A DNA stretch of 64,000 nucleotides from Erythrobasidium yunnanense (GCA_001600175.1 BCJC01000007.1:620001-684000); one strand, 5' to 3'; counted from the first letter of the stretch, positions 45,660 through 57,900 are shown. The notes: a model not told the origin generated them from the letters alone. A program made the numbers and translations.

Positions 45660-47528
45660 ATGCGACGCCTCTGGCTTCGTGGATTCGCTACTTCTCCTGC
45701 AATTCGCAAAGATGTAGCGGCAAAAGCAAGCCTGGGAACGGCATTCAGGGCTAGAATCAAGGAGTTCTTACGCGCAGAACAGCCCGCCGAAGCCCTCCAA
45801 GTCTTCAAGGAAAATCTCCAAAAGGCCGACCCACTTGCGCTTACAGAATGCGTCAGACTTTTCGGCGACAAGATCACGCAGGCCAAGGGCCCATACATGC
45901 TGCAAGCGTTGAGATTGCTGCTCGAGACTGGCTATAGCTTCCCCTACAAATCATTCACGAGACTCGTAAAAACCGTGCCCATCTCGACCGGACATCTTGA
46001 AAATATAGGACAAGATGCGAGGACTCCCTTGATAAGAGACGAGGCTGCGCTCATATCCGTCATGCAACTGTATGCGACCGCCGGCAACTTGCAGGCAGTC
46101 GAGGCCCTCTTCGAACGGTTTCGAGAGGCTTTGGAAAAGGATGGACGCCATATTCAGCCTAGTACGCGCGCATGGGAGATAATGATAGCAGCTGCTGGAG
46201 CTACAGGAGACATCACCGCAGCGCAAAGATGGTTTGATGCCTGGCGGCGAAGCCCAGCTCATCCGTACGGGCATATGGAAGCATTGCAAGAACGTATCAA
46301 GGCGTATAAAAAGACCAATGCGCTCAAACGGAAGGCTCGCAAGATTGGTACTCTCTTCAACCCTGAATCTGTGCCGCTCATCTCTACCGGACCCTCACTC
46401 GACTTTATTAGGGCTGCGCATCTTGTACGACCTTGCGAGACGCCAGAGCCAGGGCCATATATCGCACTTCTCAAAGCATACGCCGAGAATACTCGCCTTG
46501 GAGACAAGACAGCTATTGCCTTCATTCGATTCATGGCCGCAGAGCGGATAACTACCAATGTCCGCCTTGTGAATGGCTTGATGCACTATGAACTCAGTCG
46601 CGGAGAGTCATCCATGACTGCATCCGTGCTCGGGCTGTACGAAAGTCTACATCGCAAATCTGCGGAGCCGCAGGATGCATCGGCAACCGATCCATTGGAG
46701 AACATGCGACCCGACTCGACTACTTTTCTATACGCCTTTCGCGCATATCGGGAGAGAAAGCAACGAAAGCCGCGGGACAAAGCCCCTCTGCCTACGCAAC
46801 TGGCACGCCTTGGAAGCATCCCCACACCATCAGACGATTTATTGATCAATCCAAGGCGTCTTCTATTCGATTTCCTTTCTTCTCTCTCGGTGAATGTCCA
46901 GCCGTGCACTCAACACCTCAATGATGCTCTGAAAGCGTTTGTCGACATGCGAGACTTTGCCGGGGCCACAATCGTCCTCCAACTTTATGCGCCATTGAGC
47001 GTCGAACCATGCTCGAGGACACATGCTGTCGTAGTGCACGGCGTGCTGCGTGCTGCAGACTTCGGAGAAGCTTTTGGCACGCCCTCGGCTAGATCTTGGC
47101 TCAATTCCGAACGAGTCGCATCCCTGCTGCAGCGGATTGGCAACTTGAACGAGCTAGCAGGATACACGCTGTTCGGCCAAGCTTCGCCAAATGTCGATGT
47201 GCAGGTCATGGAAATTAAAGCAACGGAAGGGCCAGAATCTTCGTATACCATCACACACCGGAAGTCTGAGAAAGAGTCGCCGGCTTTCTGGAATGGACGC
47301 TTGGAACCACGTACGGAGGAGGAATTGAGGGAAGTACGCGGATATGAGTACGGGAGCACGGGCTACCTGGTCAGCTTGCTCGAACAAGCAGGCGCAAGCG
47401 ACTGCTCTGCCAGGAGTTGGGCATCAGGGTTGCGCGAGGCTTTTCAGGACACAGTCCCTCCAGCGCTTCAGCACGCGGTCAGCTTATCGGGAGTCTCTAC
47501 CCGAACCACCGACATGCCTGATCCGTGA
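45660..47528 (+). CDS. Mitochondrial PPR-like protein
   Basis: Single exon, 622 residues. The first ATG gives MRRLWLRGFATSPAIRKD, a good mitochondrial presequence with an R-G-F-A-T cleavage-like site. The body is all-helical with repeat units resembling pentatricopeptide repeats: ALISVMQLYATAGNLQAVEA, then LFERFREALEKDGR; TRAWEIMIAAAGATGDITAA, then QRWFDAWRRS; PYIALLKAYAENTRLGDKTA; TTFLYAFRAYRERKQ; and LNDALKAFVDMRDFAGATIV. Such proteins bind organellar RNA and support mitochondrial mRNA maturation or translation. The exact target is unknown. No introns, unlike neighbours. Confidence 0.75.
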   Translation: MRRLWLRGFATSPAIRKDVAAKASLGTAFRARIKEFLRAEQPAEALQVFKENLQKADPLALTECVRLFGDKITQAKGPYMLQALRLLLETGYSFPYKSFTRLVKTVPISTGHLENIGQDARTPLIRDEAALISVMQLYATAGNLQAVEALFERFREALEKDGRHIQPSTRAWEIMIAAAGATGDITAAQRWFDAWRRSPAHPYGHMEALQERIKAYKKTNALKRKARKIGTLFNPESVPLISTGPSLDFIRAAHLVRPCETPEPGPYIALLKAYAENTRLGDKTAIAFIRFMAAERITTNVRLVNGLMHYELSRGESSMTASVLGLYESLHRKSAEPQDASATDPLENMRPDSTTFLYAFRAYRERKQRKPRDKAPLPTQLARLGSIPTPSDDLLINPRRLLFDFLSSLSVNVQPCTQHLNDALKAFVDMRDFAGATIVLQLYAPLSVEPCSRTHAVVVHGVLRAADFGEAFGTPSARSWLNSERVASLLQRIGNLNELAGYTLFGQASPNVDVQVMEIKATEGPESSYTITHRKSEKESPAFWNGRLEPRTEEELREVRGYEYGSTGYLVSLLEQAGASDCSARSWASGLREAFQDTVPPALQHAVSLSGVSTRTTDMPDP

Positions 47529-47721
47529 GGATATCAAGTCGCAATCGATCAGCATATGTTCATAGTCCATCACCACTCGTTTCATACCCTACGCAAAGCA
47601 CTTTTGTAATATAGCCATATCTCGTTTACACTGCACTCAGCTTCTTCTTCGGTCCGACTTTCTTGATACATTCTGAACACGATGAGGCGGTGACAGAAGC
47701 CTACTGTAGATACTGGGGGAA

Positions 47722-49094
47722 ATGCCTCCATCTGCGCGAGCCCGGCGAGCTGGGAACGGTCAAGAAGCCAGCGAAACCTGGCGTGACCTCGCGAATGGTC
47801 AACAATCACCAAGCTCGCTACCTTCGCCGGCATCAGCATCAGCTACGACTGGCTTCTCACCATCTCGTCTGCTCCCGCGATACTCTTCTGGCTATCTGCA
47901 GCGAGTCTTGCGCCGGCATCCATACTTGCGAGCTTTGGCGGGCAGCTCAACCGTCTTCGTTCTCTTCTGGCTTCTCCTTCTTGCATTGGGCACACTGGAT
48001 CCAAGTCTGCATGTCGGGCCTCACATCGATTCGCGGACTTTCCAGGTCCTACCGAACGGAGATCCTAGAAGAAGGCAAGAGCCAGAGTACACGAAACCGC
48101 CAAACTATTGGCAATTCATAGCAAATTGGAATGAGCCATCTTATGATCTGTTGGCGAATGCTCCGCCGTCCAAGAGAACATGCGATAAGACCGGACCTCT
48201 GATCTTGTAAGGGCCGCTTGATAGTGATACAGAGCTGCGTTGACGCAGTCTCCTCTATAGCATCGGTATCTTTACGCATGCTGGAGCAGTTGGGCGCCGG
48301 CAAATACTTCGCAGGATATTTGAGCCAGATCTACACCCAGAAGGCTACCGGATAGACTACAAATTCATCCTTGGCCGGCCGCCGGACGATGACTGGCGAT
48401 ACTTGGTGGAAAGTGAACAGTACGTCACTCTTCAATGGTGCTCGCATACCTATCCGCTAATCAAGAGTGCAGCGCATCCTACAAGGATATAGCGATTTTG
48501 GAGGATGTCACAAAAGACAACATCGATGAGGGGAAGACTGTCGACTACTTCAAATGGCTTGTGAAGTCCTTGCCGAACCCCAAACCACAGTTTGGTAAGC
48601 CAACATCAAGCTGAGAGCGCGGTATCCGTGCTAATGCCTTACAGTCCTGAAAATGGATGATGATACGTTCCTGGTCATGCCAAATGTCATCAACAATCTT
48701 TCAAGCTTGGACTGCTCGAACTCTATCTATTGGGGCACTACTCAAGGTGCAAACGAAGGTGCGCGGCGTCCGGACGCTTGGCTGAACATATCGGCTGATG
48801 GACAATACAGGCATGTTCGGCAAATATATGCGTGGTCTCTGTTATGGAGTCTCATGGCCGCTTGCATCCTGGATTGGCTCCTCCAATGTTACCTCGGAGT
48901 GGTCAGTCGGCATCGAAGACGCTCGAATGGGCCGCATCATACAGATGTTGGATCCGAAAAGCGAGCCTGTTCAGTGGGTAGACCATGGCTGGAAGATGGG
49001 CGATTGGAACCAGCTCCAAATCGACGAGAATATAATCGCATTTCACTGGCTGAAAATGGATCATTGGGTGCCCATGGTCAAGCGTAAAATGTAG
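47722..49094 (+). CDS. GT31-like beta-1,3-galactosyltransferase
   Basis: Five exons. Type II topology: a Ser/Arg-rich N-terminus, then a signal anchor AGSSTVFVLFWLLLLALGTL. The lumenal part has IGIFTHAGAVGRRQILRRIF, GYRIDYKFILGR, then DIAILEDVTKDNIDEGKTVD, YFKWLVKSLPNPKPQF and the metal-binding DDD in VLKMDDDTFLVMPN. The last exon gives GMFGKYMRGLCYGVSWPL, EDARMGRIIQML and HWLKMDHWVPM. The order matches the galactosyltransferase family (GT31), where the DxD motif is in the same place. Sugar donor and acceptor are not predictable. The intron before GMFGKYM keeps phase (GAAG|GTGCGC...TACAG|GC). The end is KRKM and TAG. Confidence 0.8.
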
Positions 49095-49449
49095 GTCTCG
49101 CAATCGAAGCGGAGCTCTTCTTGTTTTGAGCTGATCCTCTAGGGATAGCCTAAAGGCCTTTGCAGATGCAGGGCGGCCGTATCGGTGGGATTGGGCAAAG
49201 CACCCTCTTCCGAAAGCGATCTCTGCTATCAATCGCGAGCAAGACAAGACACATGCGTAGCACTTATACCAGTTTGCAGAGTAGTAGTAGTTCGAATATT
49301 GTATATTCCATCGTTGATGTTTGTTTGTGGCGTAGAGACCAGCTCCACTATCATCTCAGTGTCAATGATAAGTATGTACAAATGTGTTGATGCTAATGCC
49401 CACCATCTGCTAAATAGGTTCAACAACAAATAGGAAAATGCGTCAAGTT
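49095..49449. other. Convergent 3' region, GT31/LST2-like
   Basis: 3' UTRs of two convergent genes; AT-rich, no gene seen. Confidence 0.4.
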
Positions 49450-51896
49450 CTATCCCAACCCTGCCACCGCTAAGAACGCCCGAGCAACAGTACACTCGTC
49501 CTCATCTTCGTCTTCTGGCCGACCTTCTGACGCTGCTAAGTAGGACCTGAGCACCTTTCGCATAAGTTTGGTATGTCGGCTTTTGTTCGCGATGCCGCTG
49601 CTGTCGGCCAGTGTTGATATCGCCCTGAAGACACTGTCCATAGATGCTGCTTCCTCTGCATGCTGCACACCAGCTGATGCAGGTGCATCGCCCACGCAGA
49701 GCCTTTGCACCAGTCTATCGAAAGTTGCTAGCCCCATAGCTTTTGTGCTATTGACAGCACTGATGGGTAGAGCACGGCACATCCTGGGCAGAAAGACTTC
49801 CAGTAAGACCTGAGACGCATTCGCCTGTGGATTATCCTGTTGTGATGATGGCCAGCTTGGGAAAGAGGATTCGCGTATTCCGAAAGCGATGGCTAATCTA
49901 GGCAGCGTGAGAATGACTCTCGGATCGTAGGCTTCGATCTCCTCGACTGTATACAAGCCTTCTCGCAGGGCTCGCTGCAGTGTGTGATCGAACAGCTCTT
50001 GCGATGACAGGAGCGCAATGTTTGTGTTGCTGACAGCTTCTCCCAGGTGACCGGTCACCACAGCCTTGTCTGTCTGCTTGCCGTATAGAGTGCTCGCCTT
50101 CTGCAGCCGAGCAGTTCGCCTGTCGATACGATGTTTGCGACGTTCCCGGCGAGCAGCATGGTGGTAATTGCGTCTATAGGTAAGCTTTGCTCAGTATCTC
50201 CGAGACAGTCGACTAGCGTGAGATTGATCTGCTCACAGCTCGCTAGCAAAGCCTCGATAAGCGCTCATAAAGGCTTGCATTCGTTCCATTACTGTACCTT
50301 CGGAAGATCCTGACTCTCCTCCGGTTGCGAATACGTCGTATGTAGCCGGAGTATCCAGCTTGCTACCGAATGATTGAACGAGGATGTGTGCGTGAGACAT
50401 ACCCGAATCTGGCAGTCCGCAAGGAAGGGGACGTTCTCGTTCCAATACGTCTGCGAAAGCCGACAGTAAAGCCTCTGCTGTCTGCTTGAGAAGCATGAAG
50501 CTGGAACTAGCGCTACCTGTAGCAGGAAACTCCAGACCAGAGACAATCGCTTGAGCCAAGAACAATACAGGCCTGCAGAAAGAGGGTGAGCAAGCTTTCT
50601 TCAGAGTCATTGAAGCCCGCCTTACTCCCTGGGGCCATACGCGACACTGTGCGGGACTTCGGAGTACTCGTATAAACATTGTAGTGCATTGAGAGTCTCC
50701 CTCTGAGCCTGCCTAACCTGCTCGACTAGATTGTTCACCCCAATCTGGGCCGCTTCTAGCTGGTCTACCATGAGTGCAGGGCTGTACTCCCGCGAGGAGG
50801 GCGAGCTGAAGATCCGAGGTAGTGTAGGAGAAGGTGATAATATAGCATGAAGGGTGGAGGACCAGGAGCGAAAGTTGGAGGGCGAATCCGGGGTACCAGG
50901 AGAAGGGAGATGGGGAGAGTCACGCCGCGAGGGGGAAGGAGAGGCACGACCCAAAGTACGAAAGAGCCTTGAACGTGTCGGCGTAGTATTGGTGGTCGGA
51001 GAGAGGTGTGAAGATGTAGGGAGCTCGGTGTTATCAAGATGGGATGGCGTGTTCGCATTGATACCATCTTGAGCAAACCCTTCAGCTACTACACCTCCTG
51101 ATGTAGGTGCCTCTAGTGCCAGCTGTCGCCTTCGAAGGTTCGCTAATGCCTTGTCCAATTTCTTGATAGAACGGTGCAATTCTAGCTGTGCTCGATCGGT
51201 CCGGCCCGTAACATGATTCAGAGGAGACCCCTCTAGCCCAGGAATGCTAACAGGGCCGAAAAGACCGCTCAGGCGTTGCGGTGAAGCTACGCTTGCAGGA
51301 ATATCTCGATCGGCCTGATTTGCTGCAAGAGTTGGGAGAGTTTCTCCCGCTGACGAGATCCTACGCCGTTCACGCTGTGGTGATGCAGCAGAGGAGCTTG
51401 CGAACGGCGGAAGTAAGGGAATAGGCAAGCTTGTGCTGCCTTCGATCGCTGAACCCAGGGAGGAGGCATCCGAGGTCTTGCGTGTTTCGCGAAGTGAAGG
51501 AGGTACTAATGTCACATTCTCTTCCAATCCCGATGACGACGCATCGGTACCCTCGTCCGCAGGATCAGGCAGGTGTGGTGATCGGTTAGCGACTCCACCT
51601 CTTCGAGCCTTCTTAGGAGATAGCCAAGCTCCGAAGCTCTTGGTAGCCTGCGTCCTCGACGAATCGGCTTTGCTGCTTGTGATTGGGGACGTGCCAGAAT
51701 CTTGAGACTTCCATTTCGAAGCGCGAGGTGACCTATCGCTTCTGGCTGCGCTTGGGCTTGTTTGCGCGTCTACGCATGTGTCGTAAGAGCTCCTCTGAGC
51801 TTGTGAACTGCCTTCTTGGCCGGGAAAAAGGCCAGGGGATGTCTTAGAAATGGGAAAACACGTCGAGTTCGCCGGAGTCGCAGGAGCAGAGGTCAT
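49450..51896 (-). CDS. LST2: LST2/ZFYVE28-like protein without FYVE finger
   Basis: Three exons (50626-51896, 50237-50572, 49450-50173) give 776 residues. The N-terminal 380 residues are Ser/Pro-rich and disordered, including LELHRSIKKLDKALANLRRR. A folded region follows: VNNLVEQVRQAQRETLNALQ then CLYEYSEVPH; VLFLAQAIVSGLEFPATGS; ALLSAFADVLERERPLP; and the diagnostic block ALLSSQELFDHTLQRALREG with EEIEAYDPRVILTLPRLAIA. The last block closely recalls lateral signalling target protein 2 (LFSETLQRAL...DYDPALMFTIPRLAI), an endosomal regulator of receptor signalling. No FYVE zinc finger is present; the protein ends AFLAVAGLG. The assignment rests on motif memory. It starts 171 bp from the divergent UPF0538 gene. 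Confidence 0.65.
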
Positions 51897-52067
51897 GTTC
51901 GCAGGGCCATGAGAGCCTTCTCGTGATGCTCAAGTATCACCTTGAGGCTTCTGCTTGCGAGAATTGTTGAAGTGAGTTGCCAGAAGAATGACCCTGGGCT
52001 TTGTGTACTTCCGTAGGTTTTCCTTTCACCAAATTGACGTAAATCAGGTTACTTTCCTGCCATATGA

Positions 52068-52883
52068 ATGAGCGACAATAACACGCAAACCACTGGCGCA
52101 CAAGCTGGCGGCGTCGACGAAACACCATTTTATGACCATCACAAGATCGAACATGAGCCGCCCACGAACACTCTGAGGCCTCTGGAGGATTCTGTGCTGA
52201 CAATCAGACTAATAAAGTGCCTCTTCTTCCGTTCCTTGTTCTCAATCTTCCTCGTTTGACTTACGCTTGCGACCAGGTCGTTCGAATATAGGACCATGAA
52301 GAATATGGTTCTGCCGCATGTCGATCTGACCTCGTGAGGCTCTTTACAGAGTCCTTGACTCTTGTGCTTATAGCGAAGCTGCAGAACCACCATCACGGGC
52401 TTGAAGGCAGAGGTTGAAGCAGGTGAGGCGTCTTGTTAGGCTCTGAGCAGACCTACTGACCCTTCATTTGCAGAGATCCAGAAGAATTCTGCGTACAAGG
52501 TCTACAGGGTCGCCAAGCTGGGCAAGCTGCTCCTTCACGTAAAGCTATCGAGCATGTATTGACTTGGCGGGACAACAGACACTCTCAAGCTATATACAAA
52601 GGCTCACGGAGCAAAGGTGGAGCCATCGATATGACGAATAGATTTAGCTTCGCTAACAAGCGCGTACAGACTACGAATCTGATCATCAACCTCGATAATG
52701 ACGATTGGATTCTGGAGAACCGAGAAGCCACATTGGCTACGCTAGGCATCGGTATGCTACAGTATGGCAGCTGCCACTGCATACGCTGAACCAGATGGAT
52801 CCGCAGAAAACGAGACGGAGATCAGCTTCTTCAACCGAGCGTTATACGAGGCCTTCAAGGCAAATCCCGAGCAGAAGTGGTAG
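52068..52883 (+). CDS. UPF0538 (C2orf76-like) protein
   Basis: Seven short exons (52068-52216, 52277-52333, 52385-52422, 52474-52521, 52579-52616, 52670-52751, 52807-52883) give 162 residues. After a polar N-terminus, SVLTIRLIK joins SFEYRTMKNMVLPHVDL, TTITGLKAEVEA, EIQKNSAYKVYRVAKL, DTLKLYTKAHGAK, TTNLIINLDNDDWILE, NREATLATLGI and ENETEISFFNRALYEAFK, ending ANPEQKW. This matches the human C2orf76 family along its length (LTIRLI...SFE, LKLYTKAH, SETEIAFF, NPxxxW). The function of the family is unknown. Intron 52522-52578 begins GCAAGC, a GC-AG intron. Confidence 0.85.
52522..52578 (+). other. GC-AG intron inside the UPF0538 gene
   Basis: The 5' site reads CTGG|GCAAGC, close to the usual GC-AG consensus, and the 3' site GACAACAG. 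Removing these 57 nt restores AKL-DTLKLYTKAHGAK in phase; using the nearest GT (GTAAAG at 52539) breaks the frame. Confidence 0.8.
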
Positions 52884-53060
52884 TCCGAGCATTTGTTTAT
52901 GTAGATACCCACTATCAGCGCACATCCGTAATCTCTATGGCCTGTCAACAGAGTTGGCATATATATCGCTTGTGATCCTGTCGCGCTACCTTTGTCTTCT
53001 GACAAGCATCCCTCCCTCATTCAGCTTGCACCTGATGATTATCTGCGACTACTGCGTATC

Positions 53061-54885
53061 ATGAAGCGTCAACGCGTCCCGGGAGCCGATTCTCGTATCG
53101 AATTTGACGCGAGCAAGCTACCGCCTTTACCACGGCTGCCCGACAAGCATGCGCAGCGACCTTTCTTGCATCCTAGCTTCGCTGCATCTCAACTAGGCAA
53201 GAAGCATCCCGAGATCACGAAGAACCTGCGATCCGAAGTCGAGTTCCGGTCGTATGAGCCATACGAATTCATTGGCGACCGCATACTGTCGACTTTCGTG
53301 ATTACCGCACTCAAGCTACTATACCCAAAGGCGACATGCGGTACTCTGCATGTGCGACCGCGTTCTGCCTGCGACTGAATTCGCGCTCACTCGGCTATGT
53401 TGTTCCTGCAGAGACTGAACCAACTCTTTACAACAAACGCCATGTTTGCGGCTTTTGGTTACGAATACGGCTTTGGAGACCGTATATTGATGGGCAATGG
53501 TACGATACCGCCGCAAAAGACGGTCGCCGATGCCTTTGAGGCCTACTTTGGCGTTCTATTCTATTCAGAGCTTGAGAGAACAGGTAAGTCGCTGCGAGCT
53601 TAGCTTTAATGATCCTTGACTTACTGTGCACGCGTCTGCCTAGCCCTTCTTGGCTTACCAGGTGCCCTCGGTTGCAATTTGACCAACACACTCTTCCCAG
53701 AAGATGCAAGCGCTGGTCCATCTATCTCGGCAAAAGCCGCAGGCAAGAAAAGGGCTCGAGAAGAATCAAAGGAGGAAGTATCCCAACCCTTCGCTTCGAT
53801 CTTGCAATATGTGATTGATCTGCTGCAAAATGCATTCCCTACGCTTTCGGCCTGGATAAGTGCAAGAGAAGCGAGGCGCAGTCTTCTGCCAGAACAGCAA
53901 TTAGCTTTACAGCGCTCCCGTAAAATCCGACCAAGTCGGCCATTCGCTCCCAATCCAATCGGTAAAGAGGCAATTCAAAGAAAGAGGAAAAAGGAGAGCT
54001 ATCGCGAGAACAAGAGAGGAAGATTACTTGACTATGATCACTCGGGCGACGTGAGCTTGTATCGCCTTTGCAGCAGTACATGTCTTGCTGACATCCCGCT
54101 TTCGCAGCCGGCCGATGCAAACACGCAGCGCAATTGGACCGACACTCCAGGTGATAGCAGATCATGTCTCTTTGTACGAGCTCGCTGACGATGCAGTAAC
54201 GAAACAGGACGCACCTACCGAACGCGATCCAATATTCCCAAGCAAGATGGAGCCAATGCGAACGGAAAGAGCAGTGCAAATGGTTGGCCTCATGGAAAAG
54301 AAATTGATATTGACGACGACGAAGATGATAGCGATAGCGATGATGATGATATCATCTTCATTGCTGTGAAAGGTCCGGCGACAGCCGAAAGCCAGGGTAA
54401 GTGCAACGCTTCGTTGACCCATGTCCATGCTGATACTTGCTGCAGCTGCCCTACGAACACCTATCCGAGTAATCGATCTGTCTGAAGATACAACCGATGA
54501 AGAGGAAGAGGAAGAAGCAGCCAACGATGAGGAGGAGGCAGACGAAGGCAGAGCTCGCAAGCGTGTCAAGTACGATTCGCGAAGTCCTACTCCTTACAAA
54601 CCACGTACTAACAACCATGATGAGAATACCGATGCGAAAGCCAGTAGCTCGAAGCCTCCGGTCATACAAGAGAGTTCCGATGAAGAGGATGAGGAGGGCA
54701 GTAGCAGTAGCAGTGGGGAAGCAGAGAACATCTCGGCGACACTGATACAGAAGCCAGCACAAAGTAGTCAAAAGAATCAGGGTACAGAAAAACTCGCTTC
54801 CCAGGATCCAATCAAGCAGGACGTCTTCGGCAGGGGCACGACAGAACAGCCATTTGAGCTGTCCGATGACGATTCTGAGAGCTAG
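53061..54885 (+). CDS. RNase III-domain protein with acidic C-terminal tail
   Basis: Six exons (53061-53351, 53412-53583, 53644-54050, 54108-54150, 54208-54396, 54446-54885) give 513 residues starting MKRQRVPGADSR. The RNase III fold covers about residues 35-150. RPFLHPSFAA comes first; the signature helix EPYEFIGDRILSTFVITALK carries the acidic pair; then RLNQLFTTNAMFAAFGYEYG and KTVADAFEAYFGVLFYSELE with the second acidic pair. Catalytic acids seem present. No double-stranded-RNA-binding domain follows. Instead there is a basic region (RKRKKESYRENKRGRLLDYD), the acidic run IDIDDDEDDSDSDDDDIIF, and a long Ser/Glu/Asp tail ending ELSDDDSES. It could be nucleolar or mitochondrial-ribosome related; I cannot choose. 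The role is unproven. Confidence 0.75.
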
Positions 54886-54971
54886 AGTGGTGCCGCATGA
54901 TGTTGTATATCTGATGCATTGCAAAGCTATCTGTTCGATGAAATCCAACCGGTCGATTCTACCATCATGAC

Positions 54972-57900
54972 ATGGCCGACGTCTCGCGCAACAGCATCAC
55001 GCCCTCTTCGACATCGTATGCCTCCTCTGTGTTCCCTATTCTGCCCAGCGGAACGGTAGCACTTCTGTCGGCCATCATCGAGCGAGTTCCGGAACAGCGC
55101 AGCGACTGGAAGCCCGTACTTTCGAGCTATCACGATGTCTTCAAGGAAATCGGCAAGGATGGCGAAGCTGATACAGAAGTCTATGGCCTGTTGCTGCGTT
55201 TGGGTATGGAAAGAGGCAGAGATTGGCGTTCGAAATGGGAGTCCGTAAAGAAGGCCCAGCAAGCAGGAAACGCGCAGCCAGATAACAAAGGACAACATCA
55301 GCAGATACAAGAATACAAGAAGTATAATCCACCGCAGACCTATGCTACACCGAAACCGAAAATGCAGGAAAAACAACAAGCACGATTAACGCGTGAAGCG
55401 CTCGAGCAATTGCAAAAGACAGCTTCGCCGTACAAGAAGATCCGAAATGCTCTGCCTATACAACGCGATGATGGTGCTGCAGACGATGCGAAGTTGCTGG
55501 CGCGACCTATGCCAGTCGTGCACTTCGCGGAGCCGGCACAGGCAGAAGATAGTCCTTACAAGCTCTCAAGCGATACGAAAGAGTTCATACATGCTCAAGC
55601 GCTACGCTTTGATAGGGTCGTAACACTGGGCAGGGTATTCGACGCATGGAGAGACAGGATGGCCATTCTTCAGCGGGTGGACAAGCACACAGCGCTCGCG
55701 CGTGATTCGCTACTCAAGAGACGCTGCTTGAGATTCTGGGCAGATCGCCTTGAAGGTCATCTTCAGCTGGAATCCTCAGCTGGAAAAGCCTATCAGTCCG
55801 GTCTCATCAGAAGATGCTTGAATAGCTGGAAAGCTAAAGCAGACAAGAAGCGCAAGAGAGAGCGAGAAGCACAAGTCGCGAGCGCTTACAAGCTTATTAC
55901 GGAACGCAAGAACCGCTTGATTCTAGAGTTCGTGATCAAGAAATGGAGGCAGGCGTCTCTGGATTCACGATGCAATCGCTTCAGGCAGACTAGCCTACTC
56001 AAGCTGGGCTTGCGCAAATGGCTCGAGAAAGCAGCTACGCTTGCTGAAAGAGAGCAGGAGGCAGAGTATCTATATACGCATAGAGAAAATGCAAGATTGC
56101 AGGACATGCTGCTGATATGGAGGGAGAAAGCAAGCCTGCTAGCGAGGGAGGACGCGATGCAACGGCATAGAAACGGTCAGCTAGCCAGTGACGCGCTGCT
56201 TTTCTGGAAAGAACAAGCGTAGGTCGAGCAGCTTTGGGCTCTACCGATCCATTCCTGATTATAGAGCCTACACAGCGACGATAGTAGAGCAGCCGAAGTC
56301 TTCTATGTCCAGAAGAGTCTATCGCATGCTATATCGAAATGGCAGAGTCGTCTTCAGAAGGTTCGACTACTCGCAACCAGATCGGACGCTCTGGCTCGCG
56401 CGAAGGAAATCGATACACTCGATCACTTCTTCTCGATCTGGCGTATCAACGAGCATGGTCGCTTGTTCCAGCAAGCAAGACAGCGCAGACTTGGCAAGGC
56501 GGTCTTGCATAGGTGGAAAGACAGGAAGGAATATGTGACGGCGGGTCTGAACGGTATGTATCAAGTCGAGTGCCCGCAACAGGCTTTACTAATCAAATTA
56601 TACAGTGCAAGCTGAAGCTTTCCGTCAAGCAAGCAATACGCGCTGCCTGACCACCGCCTTTGCTCGCTGGAAAACCTTCACTTCTACGCACTCTACAGCT
56701 CTTCGTATGTCGTCTTCTCTCAGCTCACGTCTCATTCAACAGAGGGTGTTCAAGAACTGGAAAGAAGCGCTAGCCGCCAGAAAGCTCGATGCCAGAAAAG
56801 CGAAAGTCGCACAGCAATTCTTCCTCCAACGAAGGGCGATAAGGACCTGGGCGACAGCAACGAGGATGAAGAAGGCGATGCAATGGGAGAAATCAAAAGA
56901 GATGAACATCATTGGGGACTTCTTCCATGGTGCGTGAGCTGACCGGCATACCTGCTTAGCATAGCTGATCAGTGGTCTCTTGCGCAGACTGGCTAGATCG
57001 TACAAGACAGAACAAAGCTCAAGCGATTATATTCCAAGGGGTGAAGGCCGCCATTGACCAGGTAAGCCTTTCCCGGATCTGTCTCAGTTAGCCGACTTAC
57101 TGAGTGTCTGCACAGCGCATTATGACAAACGCTCTCAAGCACTGGACGGATCGCGTGATCTCCCAGCGTTCTCAGGAGATAGAAGCCGATGCTTCGCGCG
57201 GTCTTCACCTAGCGAAACTAGCTTTCTCGAAATGGCACACCAAGCTTCACACATACGCAGAAGACCAGAGCCTCGTAGAAAGCTTCAGAGACGTGAAAGA
57301 AGAAGAGTGCATCAAGCGATATTTCAGGAAATGGAGTTCAGCAGCTCGGAAGAAGAGGGTACTGCAAGAGCGGTATGAAGATTGGAAGAGAGAAAAGCGG
57401 GAGGCGATGCTGGAAGGATGCTTCTCACAATGGTATGACAAGATGCGAGAGAGCCAGCTTGTCGAAGAAGTGCGTGTTCGAGCATATCATACGAGACCAG
57501 ATGACTTATTGCACGCTTACAGGAACATCAAGTCATCCGCTATCGTCAGCACCAACTGTTGAAGAGCTCGCTGGCTGGCTGGCAAGCGAGGACGCTTGTA
57601 CGTGCAGTATTCCGGTCAGTAAGAGCCAGGCTTATCAAGCTGATTCACACACGTTCATAGACACTTCCAGCCATACGCTTCGATGCACATCGCTTGCGAA
57701 ACACTTTCTTCGCACACTGGCGCTCCCGGCTTCCTGAAAAGGCAGACCTGAACCGAGCAGACAGCTTCAACCAAGGTCGCCTACTACGTAAGTATCCTCA
57801 CGCCCATGAATTTAAGTAATTGCACGAAGCTGACGCACAGATCTGCAGGTATCACTTTCTCTGTCTGGGAAGAAGCTCGGCGAACGCGAGTTTCGCGAAG

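Noticed and set aside
54972-56222. SFI1 first exon as a complete gene ending at the in-frame TAG
   Set aside because: A GTAGGT donor at 56219 and an acceptor at 56266 continue the same Trp-repeat pattern (AISKWQSRL, FFSIWRIN) in phase.
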